From: Marinifilum breve
GTDB taxonomy: Bacteria > Bacteroidota > Bacteroidia > Bacteroidales > Marinifilaceae
Length of the DNA: 64,000 bases
Reading direction: 5' to 3'
Assembly (NCBI RefSeq): GCF_003202155.1
Contig: NZ_QFLI01000005.1
Location: 248,001 to 312,000, forward strand
Shown here one piece after another: positions 16,889-25,271 of the stretch. The notes below the pieces were generated by a model that saw nothing but the letters and a program-made list of their open reading frames with translations, was not told the origin of the DNA and did no database searches. The stretch's first letter is position 1; every line of letters starts with the position of its first letter. The position numbers and the translations under genes are program-made.

Positions 16889-17284
16889 TTATTCTAAATT
16901 CTTGCGAATTGCTTCTGCTACTTCGGTTAATTCTTCTTGACTTGGAGACAATTTAGGATTTTCAAAATTTAAATCCCCGATATTATTCAATGGAACCAAG
17001 TGGATGTGCGTATGAGGAACTTCCAAACCGATAACGGCAACTCCAACACGTTTACATTCTACACTTTTGTCAATTGCCTTGGCAATCTTTTTTGCAAATA
17101 CATTTAAACCTGCCAATACATCATCTTCCAAATCGAAAATGTAATCAACTTCTTGCTTTGGAATAACCAATGTATGACCTTTAGCCAATGGACTAATATC
17201 TAAAAATGCTAAGTACTTGTCATCTTCGGCAATTTTGTGGCAAGGAATCTCACCTTGAACTATTTTTGTGAAAATTGAAGCCAT
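16889..17284 (-). CDS. HIT family nucleotide-binding protein
   Basis: HIT proteins are small hydrolases or transferases acting on nucleotide phosphates such as AMP-lysine or adenosine 5'-phosphoramidate. The active-site histidine triad is visible as HTHIHLVPL. The family N-terminus MASIFTKIVQGEIPCHKIAED begins at the ATG at 17284 (131 aa). An in-frame ATG at 17320 overlaps the greA stop as TAATG and would add 12 residues that the family lacks. Either way the gene is translationally close to greA and shares its transcript. Confidence 0.92.
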   Translation of the reverse strand: MASIFTKIVQGEIPCHKIAEDDKYLAFLDISPLAKGHTLVIPKQEVDYIFDLEDDVLAGLNVFAKKIAKAIDKSVECKRVGVAVIGLEVPHTHIHLVPLNNIGDLNFENPKLSPSQEELTEVAEAIRKNLE

Positions 17285-17319
17285 TTTATCTGTTTTAAGA
17301 AGTTCACAATTTGTTTCCA

Positions 17320-17793
17320 TTAGATAGAAATCTCGATGATTTCGAAAGGAATAATTCCATTAGGAACTTGAATATCCACTACATCACCAACTTTCTTTCC
17401 AATTAAACCTTTCGCAATTGGAGTATTAATAGAAAGTTTACCTTTCTTAAAATCAGCTTCACTTTCCGACACCAAAGTGTAAGTCATTACAGCACCATTT
17501 TTCTGGTTCTTAATGGTAACTTTGTTCATCATCTGAACCTTTGATGTATCAATTTTAGTTTCATCAATAACTCTGCTGTTAGCAATAACTCCTCTCAACT
17601 GAGCAATTTTTGCTTCCAACAATCCTTGAGCCTCTTTTGCTGCATCGTACTCGGCATTTTCCGACAAGTCACCCTTGTCAATAGCTTCACCAATTTGCTT
17701 TGAAATTTTTGGACGCTCGATATTCTCAAGCTGTTCCAATTCTTCTCTTAGTTTTTTTAAACCATCTGCTGTCACATATGAATAACCAGACAT
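17320..17793 (-). CDS. greA: transcription elongation factor GreA
   Basis: GreA enters the RNA polymerase secondary channel and stimulates cleavage of backtracked transcripts. At 157 aa it has normal length. The N-terminal coiled coil with the acidic tip (IGEAIDKGDLSENAEYDAAKEAQ, including the functional D and E) is intact, and the C-terminal FKBP-like domain ends with GDVVDIQVPNGIIPFEIIEI. It is the first gene of a two-gene unit with the HIT protein. AGGAGG-like sequence lies just upstream (AGGAGGATATT on the minus strand), a strong ribosome-binding site that is unusual for this genome. Confidence 0.97.
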   Translation of the reverse strand: MSGYSYVTADGLKKLREELEQLENIERPKISKQIGEAIDKGDLSENAEYDAAKEAQGLLEAKIAQLRGVIANSRVIDETKIDTSKVQMMNKVTIKNQKNGAVMTYTLVSESEADFKKGKLSINTPIAKGLIGKKVGDVVDIQVPNGIIPFEIIEISI

Positions 17794-17969
17794 AATATCC
17801 TCCTATTTATTTTTTCTTGATTTCTTAATTCCCAGATCACCAAAGACCTATAAAACAAAAAGAATCCCGACTTCTCGGAACTCTTCAGGAATACAAATAT
17901 ACAAATTTATATTTATGCTCCTTTTTATACGGTATAAACTGGGACTTATAAAAGTACTAAAAAATTAAA

Positions 17970-18434
17970 CTAATTGTACTTTCTCTCTAAAATTTCCTTG
18001 TAAATTATTGCCTGACGCCAATCAATTTCTTCCCTATCGTTTACTTCCTCTTCCTCTTCTTCCTGATAGAGATCTTTTAAAGCATCGAATGTAGAAATTT
18101 GTCGTGTCTCAGAATATTCGATACTACTTTCTCGAGAATCCTTTTGCTCAGGAACTGAATCTAAAACTACCTCCTGTTCGGCAATTGGAGCTTCAGTTTC
18201 CCATTCGTCTTCCTCATTATAAGGCTCAGGCATTTGCTTTCCCAACAAAGCCTCAAACACCGATTCAAAATCGTTTTGCGGTTTTGGAGCTTGAGGAATG
18301 GGTTGTTCTGCAATTTCTCCATCATCGGGTGGAGACAATGGAACAGGCTTCTTCTTGTTCTTCTTGATAGAACTAAAAATTCCTACAATCGCTAATATGA
18401 TCAGATATATTATATTTCCCCATCCTTCATCCAT
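17970..18434 (-). CDS. membrane-anchored acidic protein of unknown function
   Basis: The protein is 154 aa. It has one N-terminal membrane segment (IIYLIILAIVGIFSSI), a basic stop (KKNKKKP), and then a long Glu- and Pro-rich low-complexity tail. The final 20 residues (DWRQAIIYKEILERKYN) form a basic helix that is a common tail motif in such Bacteroidota proteins. The orientation would put the acidic tail in the cytoplasm. No family was recognised. It is divergent from the Rieske-like lipoprotein gene. Confidence 0.65.
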   Translation of the reverse strand: MDEGWGNIIYLIILAIVGIFSSIKKNKKKPVPLSPPDDGEIAEQPIPQAPKPQNDFESVFEALLGKQMPEPYNEEDEWETEAPIAEQEVVLDSVPEQKDSRESSIEYSETRQISTFDALKDLYQEEEEEEVNDREEIDWRQAIIYKEILERKYN

Positions 18435-18521
18435 GAGAGTTCTGATATTTAATTGTTAGTTTTACGCTTTCACAATAATAATCGGGATAAACCTGCGTTT
18501 ATTAATGCAAACTATAAAATT

Positions 18522-19001
18522 ATGTCAGTCAACAAATCAAATTTACTATATTTTTTCGTTTTATTTTCATTGTGCATAAGTATATGTTCATGTAGTTCCG
18601 ATTCTGTAGATGTAAACGAAATTGTTCCCTACCAAAAAATTAATGCTCACATCGATCTTACCTATTACAATCAATTGACCAACAATTCTGCAATGTATTT
18701 CGATTTCATCGAAGGGCGTTCGTTAGGATACAAAGGTCATGGCATATTTGTATTTAGATCCAATGGACAATACTTTGCCTACGATGCTACTTGTACTCAT
18801 GATGTTGAAGCTGATGAACATGTTGTGTTGAATGACCCAGACGATGATGATGCATGGAATAATGGTGCGACTTGTCCAGTTTGTGGAAGCGAATTTATTC
18901 TTTCAACAGGAGCAGCTCCAACCAGTGAATCTGTTGCCATCCATCCATTAAAATCATACAGAACCAGTGTATCTGGTAATACACTTAGGGTTTACAACTA
19001 A
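18522..19001 (+). CDS. Rieske-like lipoprotein with altered cluster ligand
   Basis: The 159-aa protein starts at the ATG at 18522, giving a signal MSVNKSNLLYFFVLFSLCISICSC with a lipobox-like cysteine near residue 24. The frame is open upstream but without sense. The domain resembles a Rieske [2Fe-2S] fold: CTH at 91-93 fits the first ligand pair, but the second is C118-P-V-C121-G where CxxH is expected. A CxxC in the second position is seen in some Bacteroidota Rieske-like lipoproteins from memory, so it may bind iron differently or not at all. It likely faces the periplasm. No partner gene is adjacent. Confidence 0.75.
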   Translation: MSVNKSNLLYFFVLFSLCISICSCSSDSVDVNEIVPYQKINAHIDLTYYNQLTNNSAMYFDFIEGRSLGYKGHGIFVFRSNGQYFAYDATCTHDVEADEHVVLNDPDDDDAWNNGATCPVCGSEFILSTGAAPTSESVAIHPLKSYRTSVSGNTLRVYN

Positions 19002-19134
19002 TCAGTATATATTAGACACAAAAAAATAGTCCCATTTCCAACAGAACTAATTTTGACATCATAAATATAACAAAATCAGGATACAAAGCAAATCAACGAA
19101 AGTTTTTCTGATTGCATATTTATATAAAAAAACC

Positions 19135-19164
19135 TTGACTCGGTAAACAATAATGCATAATTTG
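19135..19164 (+). promoter_or_regulatory. candidate promoter of hppA
   Basis: TTG at 19135-19137 and TAATTTG at 19158-19164 are 20 bp apart. The -7 box has one base fewer between TA and TTTG than the consensus. Confidence 0.45.
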
Positions 19165-19202
19165 AAAGGAAATTCACCTATTCAAATTAATTTTTTAATC
19201 TT

Positions 19203-21716
19203 ATGAAGAAAGCATTATTACTACTTGTGTTCGGGGTTTTGTGTGCGCCGTTCGCAACATTTGCAAGTGAAGCCGATTTGGTAGTTCCTGATTTAAGACA
19301 AAGTGTCTTTGATGGAATTGGAGGTATGAATGGCTGGGACTTGCTCCTCTACGGAATTATCATCATTGTCTTGGGTTTATTGTTTGGGATGGTGCAGTTT
19401 AATCGCATCAAAAAACTTCCAACGCACAAATCAATGGCAAAAGTTTCAAATATTATTTACGAAACCTGTAAAACCTATTTGTTGCAACAAGGTAAATTCC
19501 TGATTATTCTTTTCGTGATTATTGGGGTTGCTATTGGCTATTATTTCCTGGCATTAGCTCATTTAAGTATTCCGAAGACATTATTGATTCTTCTGTGGAC
19601 CGTTCTTGGTATTCTTGGTTCATATGGTGTTGCATGGTTCGGAATCAGAATTAACACCTATGCAAACAGTAGAACCTCTTTCGCTGCATTAAAGAAAAAG
19701 CCTTTCGACGTAATGTCTATTCCGCTTCAGGCAGGTATGAGTGTAGGTTTACTTTTGATTTGCGTTGAGTTGATCATGATGATTGCCATCCTTCTTTTCA
19801 TTCCAGGTGAAAGTGCTGGTGCATGTTTCGTAGGTTTTGCAATTGGAGAATCGCTTGGTGCTTCTGCCCTTCGAATTGCCGGTGGTATCTTTACCAAAAT
19901 TGCAGATATTGGAGCAGATTTAATGAAAATCGTTTTTAAAATTGGAGAAGATGATCCTAGAAACCCTGGTGTAATTGCTGACTGTACAGGTGATAATGCT
20001 GGTGATAGCGTTGGACCAACTGCCGATGGTTTTGAAACTTACGGTGTAACTGGTGTGGCATTGATTACCTTCATTATTTTAATGTTTGGTGAAACCGGAT
20101 TGATTCCTAATGTTGGTTTTGCATCTACATTGATTGTTTGGATTTTTGCAATGCGTGTATTAATGATTTTCACTTCAGTTCTGGCTTATTTGGTAAATCA
20201 AGCCATTGCGAAGGCAAAATATAGCAAAAAAGATAGTTTCGATTTTGAAGCTCCACTAACTGCATTGGTATGGATTACTTCCATTATTTCCATTGTGGTG
20301 ACTTATGCGTTGAGTTATGTGTTGATTTCCGATCTTCCCAACGGATTGTGGTGGAAACTATCAACCATTATTTCTTGTGGTACTTTAGCAGCTGCTATTA
20401 TTCCTGAATTTACTAAAGCCTTTACAAGTTCAAACTCTCGCCATGTAGGTGAAGTTGTAAGTGCGTCTCGCGAAGGTGGTGCATCACTTACCATTTTATC
20501 GGGCATGGTAGCTGGTAACTTCTCTGCATTCTGGAAAGGTATGGTGATGATGGCGCTAATGGCTGTTGCATTCTACACCGTTCAAGATATTGATGTTTTT
20601 GGTGAATATCCAGGTATTTTCGCCTTTGGTTTGGTTGCTTTTGGTTTCTTAGGCATGGGACCTGTTACCATTGCGGTTGACAGTTACGGACCTGTAACCG
20701 ATAATGCACAATCGGTATTCGAGCTGTCTCAAATCGAAAGTATTCCTAACATTAGTGAAGAAATTGAAAAAGACTTTGGCTTTGCTCCTAACTTCGAAAC
20801 TGGAAAGCACAATCTGGAAGATAATGACTCGGCAGGTAATACTTTTAAAGCTACTGCCAAACCTGTATTGATTGGTACTGCAGTTATTGGTGCAACTACC
20901 ATGATTTTTGCCATCATCCTTTTACTGAAAGGAACCATTCTTTCCAACGGGCAATCGTTATTACAAATTGAATTAACCGATCCTTCAGTTATTCTAGGCT
21001 TAATTACAGGTGGTGCTGTTATCTACTGGTTCTCGGGAGCCTCAATGCAGGCAGTTACAACTGGTGCATACAGAGCTGTTGAATACATCAAGAAAAATAT
21101 AAATTTGGATAAGGCTGAAGCTGATATTGAAGATTCTAAAAATGTCGTAAAAATCTGTACTCAGTATGCTCAATCAGGAATGTGGAATATCTTTGCTGTA
21201 ATCCTAAGCTTAACTTTGGCATTCGCATTCTTTAGCCCGAACTTCTTTGTGGCTTACCTGATTTCTATTGCCATTTTCGGATTGTTCCAGGCAATGTATA
21301 TGGCAAATGCCGGTGGTGCATGGGATAACGCCAAAAAAGTAGTTGAGGTTGATTTGAAAGAGAAAAACACGGCTCTTCACGATGCAACCATCGTTGGTGA
21401 TACTGTTGGTGATCCTTATAAAGATACTTCTTCAGTAGCATTGAATCCAATTATTAAGTTCTCTACTCTGTTTGGCCTATTGGCAGCTGAAATTGCTATC
21501 GAATTAATTATTCATGCAGATAAAACTGGAGAAGCGAATATGGCTCCATACATTGGTGGTGTATTCTTGTTGATCGGATTATTCTTTGTTTACCGTTCTT
21601 TCTACGGAATGAGAATTCCTGATAAACCAATTGGTGAAGAAAAATCTAATCCAGAAGCTAATGCCGAAGAACCTGGAGCCAATCACCAGGAAGATGTAAA
21701 AGTTAATGCAAATTAA
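19203..21716 (+). CDS. hppA: membrane-bound ion-pumping pyrophosphatase, probably K+-independent
   Basis: This 837-aa protein has about 16 membrane segments and couples PPi hydrolysis to H+ or Na+ export. Substrate motifs are clear: EDDPRNPGVIADCTGDNAGD and the C-terminal GDTVGDPYKDTSSVALNPIIK. In GNTFKATAK the lysine occupies the position that in this family distinguishes K+-independent enzymes from K+-dependent ones (Ala there). The loop that normally reads GDCAGMAADLFETY here reads GDSVGPTADGFETY, a divergent variant. A signal-like N-terminus (MKKALLLLVFGVLCAPFATFAS) precedes the core. It is monocistronic with its own promoter and terminator. Ion specificity cannot be decided. Confidence 0.93.
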   Translation: MKKALLLLVFGVLCAPFATFASEADLVVPDLRQSVFDGIGGMNGWDLLLYGIIIIVLGLLFGMVQFNRIKKLPTHKSMAKVSNIIYETCKTYLLQQGKFLIILFVIIGVAIGYYFLALAHLSIPKTLLILLWTVLGILGSYGVAWFGIRINTYANSRTSFAALKKKPFDVMSIPLQAGMSVGLLLICVELIMMIAILLFIPGESAGACFVGFAIGESLGASALRIAGGIFTKIADIGADLMKIVFKIGEDDPRNPGVIADCTGDNAGDSVGPTADGFETYGVTGVALITFIILMFGETGLIPNVGFASTLIVWIFAMRVLMIFTSVLAYLVNQAIAKAKYSKKDSFDFEAPLTALVWITSIISIVVTYALSYVLISDLPNGLWWKLSTIISCGTLAAAIIPEFTKAFTSSNSRHVGEVVSASREGGASLTILSGMVAGNFSAFWKGMVMMALMAVAFYTVQDIDVFGEYPGIFAFGLVAFGFLGMGPVTIAVDSYGPVTDNAQSVFELSQIESIPNISEEIEKDFGFAPNFETGKHNLEDNDSAGNTFKATAKPVLIGTAVIGATTMIFAIILLLKGTILSNGQSLLQIELTDPSVILGLITGGAVIYWFSGASMQAVTTGAYRAVEYIKKNINLDKAEADIEDSKNVVKICTQYAQSGMWNIFAVILSLTLAFAFFSPNFFVAYLISIAIFGLFQAMYMANAGGAWDNAKKVVEVDLKEKNTALHDATIVGDTVGDPYKDTSSVALNPIIKFSTLFGLLAAEIAIELIIHADKTGEANMAPYIGGVFLLIGLFFVYRSFYGMRIPDKPIGEEKSNPEANAEEPGANHQEDVKVNAN

Positions 21717-21736
21717 ATTTTGATTTCAATATTAAT

Positions 21737-21770
21737 AACCCCGAGGATTTTCTTCGGGGTTGTTTTTTTA
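21737..21770 (+). terminator. terminator after hppA
   Basis: AACCCCGA (21737-21744) pairs with TCGGGGTT (21754-21761), followed by GTTTTTTT. Confidence 0.9.
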
Positions 21771-21787
21771 TCTTTTATATTGAAAAC

Positions 21788-21807
21788 AGACGCAAGGCCT
21801 TGCGTCT
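21788..21807. repeat. AGACGCAAGGCCTTGCGTCT palindrome, copy 1
   Basis: A perfect 20-bp palindrome between the convergent hppA and ribF genes. Related copies lie at 30592, 41137, 40742 and (diverged) 26755. Confidence 0.8.
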
Positions 21808-21823
21808 CTAAGAATACGAATTC

Positions 21824-22756
21824 TTATTTCCCTAACAATTCAACAACCGACTCCTTATCTTTTGCCAACTGTGCTTTTAACTCATCAATTGATGCAAAGA
21901 ATTGCTCGTTGCGAATTCTTTTGTAGAAATGTATGGTAATATTCTTGTAGTAGATATCCTGATCGAAATCAAATATATTAACTTCTATAGATCGATTATC
22001 CAACTGATTGTTTACCGTTGGTCTAACACCAATATTCAACATACCCAAATAGCGCTTGTCGTCAATATCAACTTTAACGGCATAAACACCATCTTTTGGA
22101 ACCAATTTATAACTTTCCTGCGGATCGATATTGGCAGTAGGAAAGCCAATTTTACTTCCTAATTTTTTCCCGTCAACCACATCTCCCTTGATAAAGAATC
22201 TATAACCCAAATATTTATTTGCAGTATTGATATCGCCTTCGCCAATGGCCTTACGGATTTTGGTTGAACTAACATTAATGGCATCCATATTTAAAACATC
22301 CTGACGCTCGATTTTAAAGTTCAACTGATCGGCAAAAACCTTTAAATCTTCATACTTCCCTTCGCGGTTGTGGCCAAAACGGTGATCGTAACCAACCACC
22401 AAGTATTTCATGCCCAATTGCTTTACCAAAATTTGTTCGACAAACTCAATGTAGGACAATTGCGAAAACTCTTTGGTAAATGGATATATTACCAAATGAT
22501 CGATACCAGCAGCCTCAAGCAACACCTTCTTCTCCTCCAAAGTATTAATTAGGCGAAGACCATTGTTCTCCTTGTTGAGAACCAATCGAGGATGTGGATA
22601 AAATGTAAAAATCACGGTTTCCCCCTTTACTCTATGGGCCAATTCCTGTAATCGACGAATTACTTTTCGGTGTCCCAAATGAACTCCATCGAAAGTTCCA
22701 ATGGTAACCACGGGGTTTAGAGCAGAAAAATCTTTAAGATCCGTATATATCTTCAT
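21824..22756 (-). CDS. ribF: bifunctional riboflavin kinase / FAD synthetase
   Basis: RibF makes FMN from riboflavin and then FAD. The 310-aa protein shows the N-terminal nucleotidyltransferase domain (VVTIGTFDGVHLGHRKVIRRL, HFGHNREGKY around VVGYDHRFGHNREG, SSTKIRKAIGEGD) and the C-terminal flavokinase domain (KKLGSKIGFPTANI, GVYAV, LGMLNIGVRPT). Length and order are normal. It is transcribed alone toward hppA, with a -7-like box about 95 bp upstream. Confidence 0.97.
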   Translation of the reverse strand: MKIYTDLKDFSALNPVVTIGTFDGVHLGHRKVIRRLQELAHRVKGETVIFTFYPHPRLVLNKENNGLRLINTLEEKKVLLEAAGIDHLVIYPFTKEFSQLSYIEFVEQILVKQLGMKYLVVGYDHRFGHNREGKYEDLKVFADQLNFKIERQDVLNMDAINVSSTKIRKAIGEGDINTANKYLGYRFFIKGDVVDGKKLGSKIGFPTANIDPQESYKLVPKDGVYAVKVDIDDKRYLGMLNIGVRPTVNNQLDNRSIEVNIFDFDQDIYYKNITIHFYKRIRNEQFFASIDELKAQLAKDKESVVELLGK

Positions 22757-23077
22757 CAGTAATATCAGTTGTATGTGGTGAAATTCGATCTAAATCATCC
22801 ATCCCATCTATATATCGAGCCAGAAAATTTCACCTTTTTAATCTGAAAGCAAAAATATGAAAAATTCCCGAACATGATAGATTCCTTCAATATCTCGCAT
22901 TGGTTGATAATGATAATACAGGAAATTATTAGTAAATTTCCGCCTGAAGTTTCGTAGCCCATTCGCTTTAAGAATTTGACACCTTAAGTTCAAATTAACC
23001 AAAGCTTTTGATTATAAATGTTTTGATTGCGAAACCAAGTATTTTACCAGTTTAAATAACACAATCTAATCCATAGT
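22757..23077. other. divergent intergenic region with one candidate -7 element
   Basis: On the minus strand 22850-22857 reads TATTTTTG, a match to TAnnTTTG that could drive ribF. No promoter for the plus-strand gene at 23078 and no repeat or RNA gene was recognised. Confidence 0.4.
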
Positions 23078-24232
23078 ATGAGAAAACTATTATTTGTACT
23101 TCCACTAGTTTTATTTTGGGCTTGTGGCCAAAAAGGAAATGTAAGCATCGAAGGAAAAATCGATAATGCAGATGGGAAAACTTTGTATTTGGATCATTTA
23201 CATGTTGCCAGCAAAACTACTGTTGATTCGGTAAAACTTGACGAAGAAGGTCGATTTGAATTTGATTTGAACGTTACACAACCTGAATTTTATTTGTTAC
23301 GTTTATCAAACGGTAAATTGCTTACCCTTTTGGCAGAAGCAAACGATAAAATGTTGGTGTATAGCAAGGCCGAAAACATGAATAAAAAATATATCGTTGA
23401 AGGATCGAATGGTTCGAAATTGGTAAAACAGATTAACGATACTTTAAATGTTACCAAAGCCAAAGTTGCTAAAATCCGCAAGCAATTGGAGGAAAAGAAA
23501 AATGATGCCGATTTCTCAACTGTATCACAAAATTTGGTGGCTGAATATGTAGAAGCCATTCAGGCACAAAGAGAATTCTCTATCGATTTTATCATGCAAA
23601 ATGCTACTTCTTTAGCGAGTTACATGGCATTGTATCAAAAAATTGATAACAATACATTTACTTTGAATGAAAACAAAGACATTCAGTTTGTAAAAATTGT
23701 GGCTTCATCGATGAGAGCACTTTACCCTGAACATGAATATACCAAAGCTATTTTGGCCAACTACAAAACTCTTGAAAAAAGAATGGCCAATTTGAACATG
23801 GCTAAAATGATAGAGGAAAAAGGCGCAAACTTTCCAGAAATTAAATTACCAGACACCAATGGTAAAGAAGTAGCACTTTCTTCTTTTGAAGGGAAATTTA
23901 TTGTATTGAGTTTCTGGGCATCTCAAGATCCAAATTCTCGTAAGCAAAATAAAACGCTTAAGAAAATCTACGACAAGTATAAAAGCAAAGGATTAAGAAT
24001 TTACCAGATTTCTGTTGATCAGGATGAAGAGCTTTGGAAAAAAGCAATTAAAGAAGACAAAATGAACTGGACAAATGTTTGTGATGTTGAAAACGGAAGT
24101 TCTTATGCAGTTCGCTTGTTAAACGTACAAAAAGTACCTGCTAACTACCTAATCGACCAAAGAGGTGAAATTGTTGGCAAGGATCTTTTTGCAAGAAGAT
24201 TGGAAGAAAAAGTTGCTGAATACGTAAAGTAA
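23078..24232 (+). CDS. DUF4369-thioredoxin-like lipoprotein lacking catalytic cysteines
   Basis: The 384-aa protein starts with a lipoprotein signal (MRKLLFVLPLVLFWAC, Cys16). Residues about 20-110 resemble the DUF4369 beta-domain common in Bacteroidota, followed by a helical linker and an AhpC/TSA-thioredoxin fold from about residue 245. At the active-site position, where TlpA/ResA relatives read WASWCGPC, this protein reads W280-A-S-Q-D-P-N-S287: both redox cysteines are gone. Downstream fold landmarks remain (YQISVDQDEELWKKAI, VPANYLIDQRGEIVGKDL with the cis-proline). It is therefore probably not an oxidoreductase. It may be a structural or binding protein of the periplasm. Confidence 0.85.
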   Translation: MRKLLFVLPLVLFWACGQKGNVSIEGKIDNADGKTLYLDHLHVASKTTVDSVKLDEEGRFEFDLNVTQPEFYLLRLSNGKLLTLLAEANDKMLVYSKAENMNKKYIVEGSNGSKLVKQINDTLNVTKAKVAKIRKQLEEKKNDADFSTVSQNLVAEYVEAIQAQREFSIDFIMQNATSLASYMALYQKIDNNTFTLNENKDIQFVKIVASSMRALYPEHEYTKAILANYKTLEKRMANLNMAKMIEEKGANFPEIKLPDTNGKEVALSSFEGKFIVLSFWASQDPNSRKQNKTLKKIYDKYKSKGLRIYQISVDQDEELWKKAIKEDKMNWTNVCDVENGSSYAVRLLNVQKVPANYLIDQRGEIVGKDLFARRLEEKVAEYVK

Positions 24233-24250
24233 TACAACTAAAATATTATT

Positions 24251-24310
24251 AAGTGCCTAAAGTACAAAGGTAAAAACGATTTTTCATTACTTTTAAACTT
24301 TAGGCATTTT
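24251..24310. repeat. inverted repeat between the thioredoxin-like gene and lpxH
   Basis: AAGTGCCTAAAGT (24251-24263) is the inverse of the arm AAACTTTAGGCATTTT (24295-24310). It may form a hairpin in the transcript and could act as a weak terminator. Confidence 0.6.
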
Positions 24311-24329
24311 AAGTACATGATACTTTCTC

Positions 24330-25100
24330 ATGAGTAAAAACAAAAAAATATATTTTGCATCGGATGTGCATTTGGGGGCACCTGCTTTAAAGAATAATCG
24401 CGAACGTGAATTGTTGTTTGTAAAGTGGCTGGATACTGTAAAAGCGGATGCCGAAGCAATTTACCTGATGGGTGACATCTTCGATTTCTGGTTCGAGTAC
24501 AAACGTGCGGTGCCAAGAGGTTTTACCCGCGTATTAGGAAAGCTAGCTGAAATAACCGATTCGGGTATTCCTGTGCATTTCTTTACAGGAAATCACGATA
24601 TATGGGTATTTGATTATCTGCCAAGCGAAACTGGCGTAATCCTTCATCGTGATATTGTAAAAACCGAACTTCAGGGTAAAAAATTCTTTTTGGGACATGG
24701 CGATGGATTAGGGCCATACGACAAGGGATATAAGATTCTGAAAAAGATCTTCACCAATAAATTTCTGCAATGGGCTTTTGCAAGGGTTCATCCAAATTTT
24801 GCAATTTGGTTGGCTCACAATTGGTCGGGACACAGTAGACTTAAAAATGGCAAGATTGAAGCTGATACATTTAGAGGAGAAGACAAAGAATGGTTGGTAC
24901 TTTATGCCAAAGATGAACTAAAAAAAGAACATTTCGACTATTTCGTTTTCGGGCATCGCCACTGGCCTTGTAATATCAATTTGAATGACGAGAGCAGATA
25001 CATCAATACTGGCGATTGGGTAACACACTATACCTATGCCGTATTGGATAATGGTGTAATGGAATTGAAAGAATTCGAAAAACCGATTAGTAACCACTAA
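24330..25100 (+). CDS. lpxH: UDP-2,3-diacylglucosamine diphosphatase
   Basis: This metallophosphoesterase hydrolyses UDP-2,3-diacylglucosamine to lipid X and UMP in lipid A synthesis. The 256-aa sequence shows the calcineurin-like metal motifs in order: ASDVHLG, MGDIFDFWFEY, TGNHDIW, LGHGDGLG and FGHRHWP. The two-protein-like spacing and the WFEYK segment fit the LpxH group used by Bacteroidota. It acts at the cytoplasmic face of the inner membrane. Confidence 0.92.
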   Translation: MSKNKKIYFASDVHLGAPALKNNRERELLFVKWLDTVKADAEAIYLMGDIFDFWFEYKRAVPRGFTRVLGKLAEITDSGIPVHFFTGNHDIWVFDYLPSETGVILHRDIVKTELQGKKFFLGHGDGLGPYDKGYKILKKIFTNKFLQWAFARVHPNFAIWLAHNWSGHSRLKNGKIEADTFRGEDKEWLVLYAKDELKKEHFDYFVFGHRHWPCNINLNDESRYINTGDWVTHYTYAVLDNGVMELKEFEKPISNH

Positions 25101-25260
25101 GGGCACAAAGGTTTTTCACAAAGTATCACAAAGAAATAAGTGTTGTAAATTCTTATTTTTGATAGAATAAATGAAACAAGAATAAAGTGTAGTAAATAAA
25201 CAAAGGACACGTACTACTTTGTGATACTTCGTGAATTACTTCGTTTTACTTTGTGGTTAA
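25093..25260. repeat. long imperfect inverted repeat (CACAAAG type) before rmuC
   Basis: CACAAAGTATCACAAAG (25117-25133) is matched inversely by CTTTGTGATACTTCGTG (25217-25233), with further partial pairing outside (CCACTAAGGGCACAAAG and ACTTTGTGG). Elements built from CACAAAG and its inverse are common between genes in this phylum from memory. Confidence 0.65.
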
Positions 25261-25271
25261 ATATTAAACAC

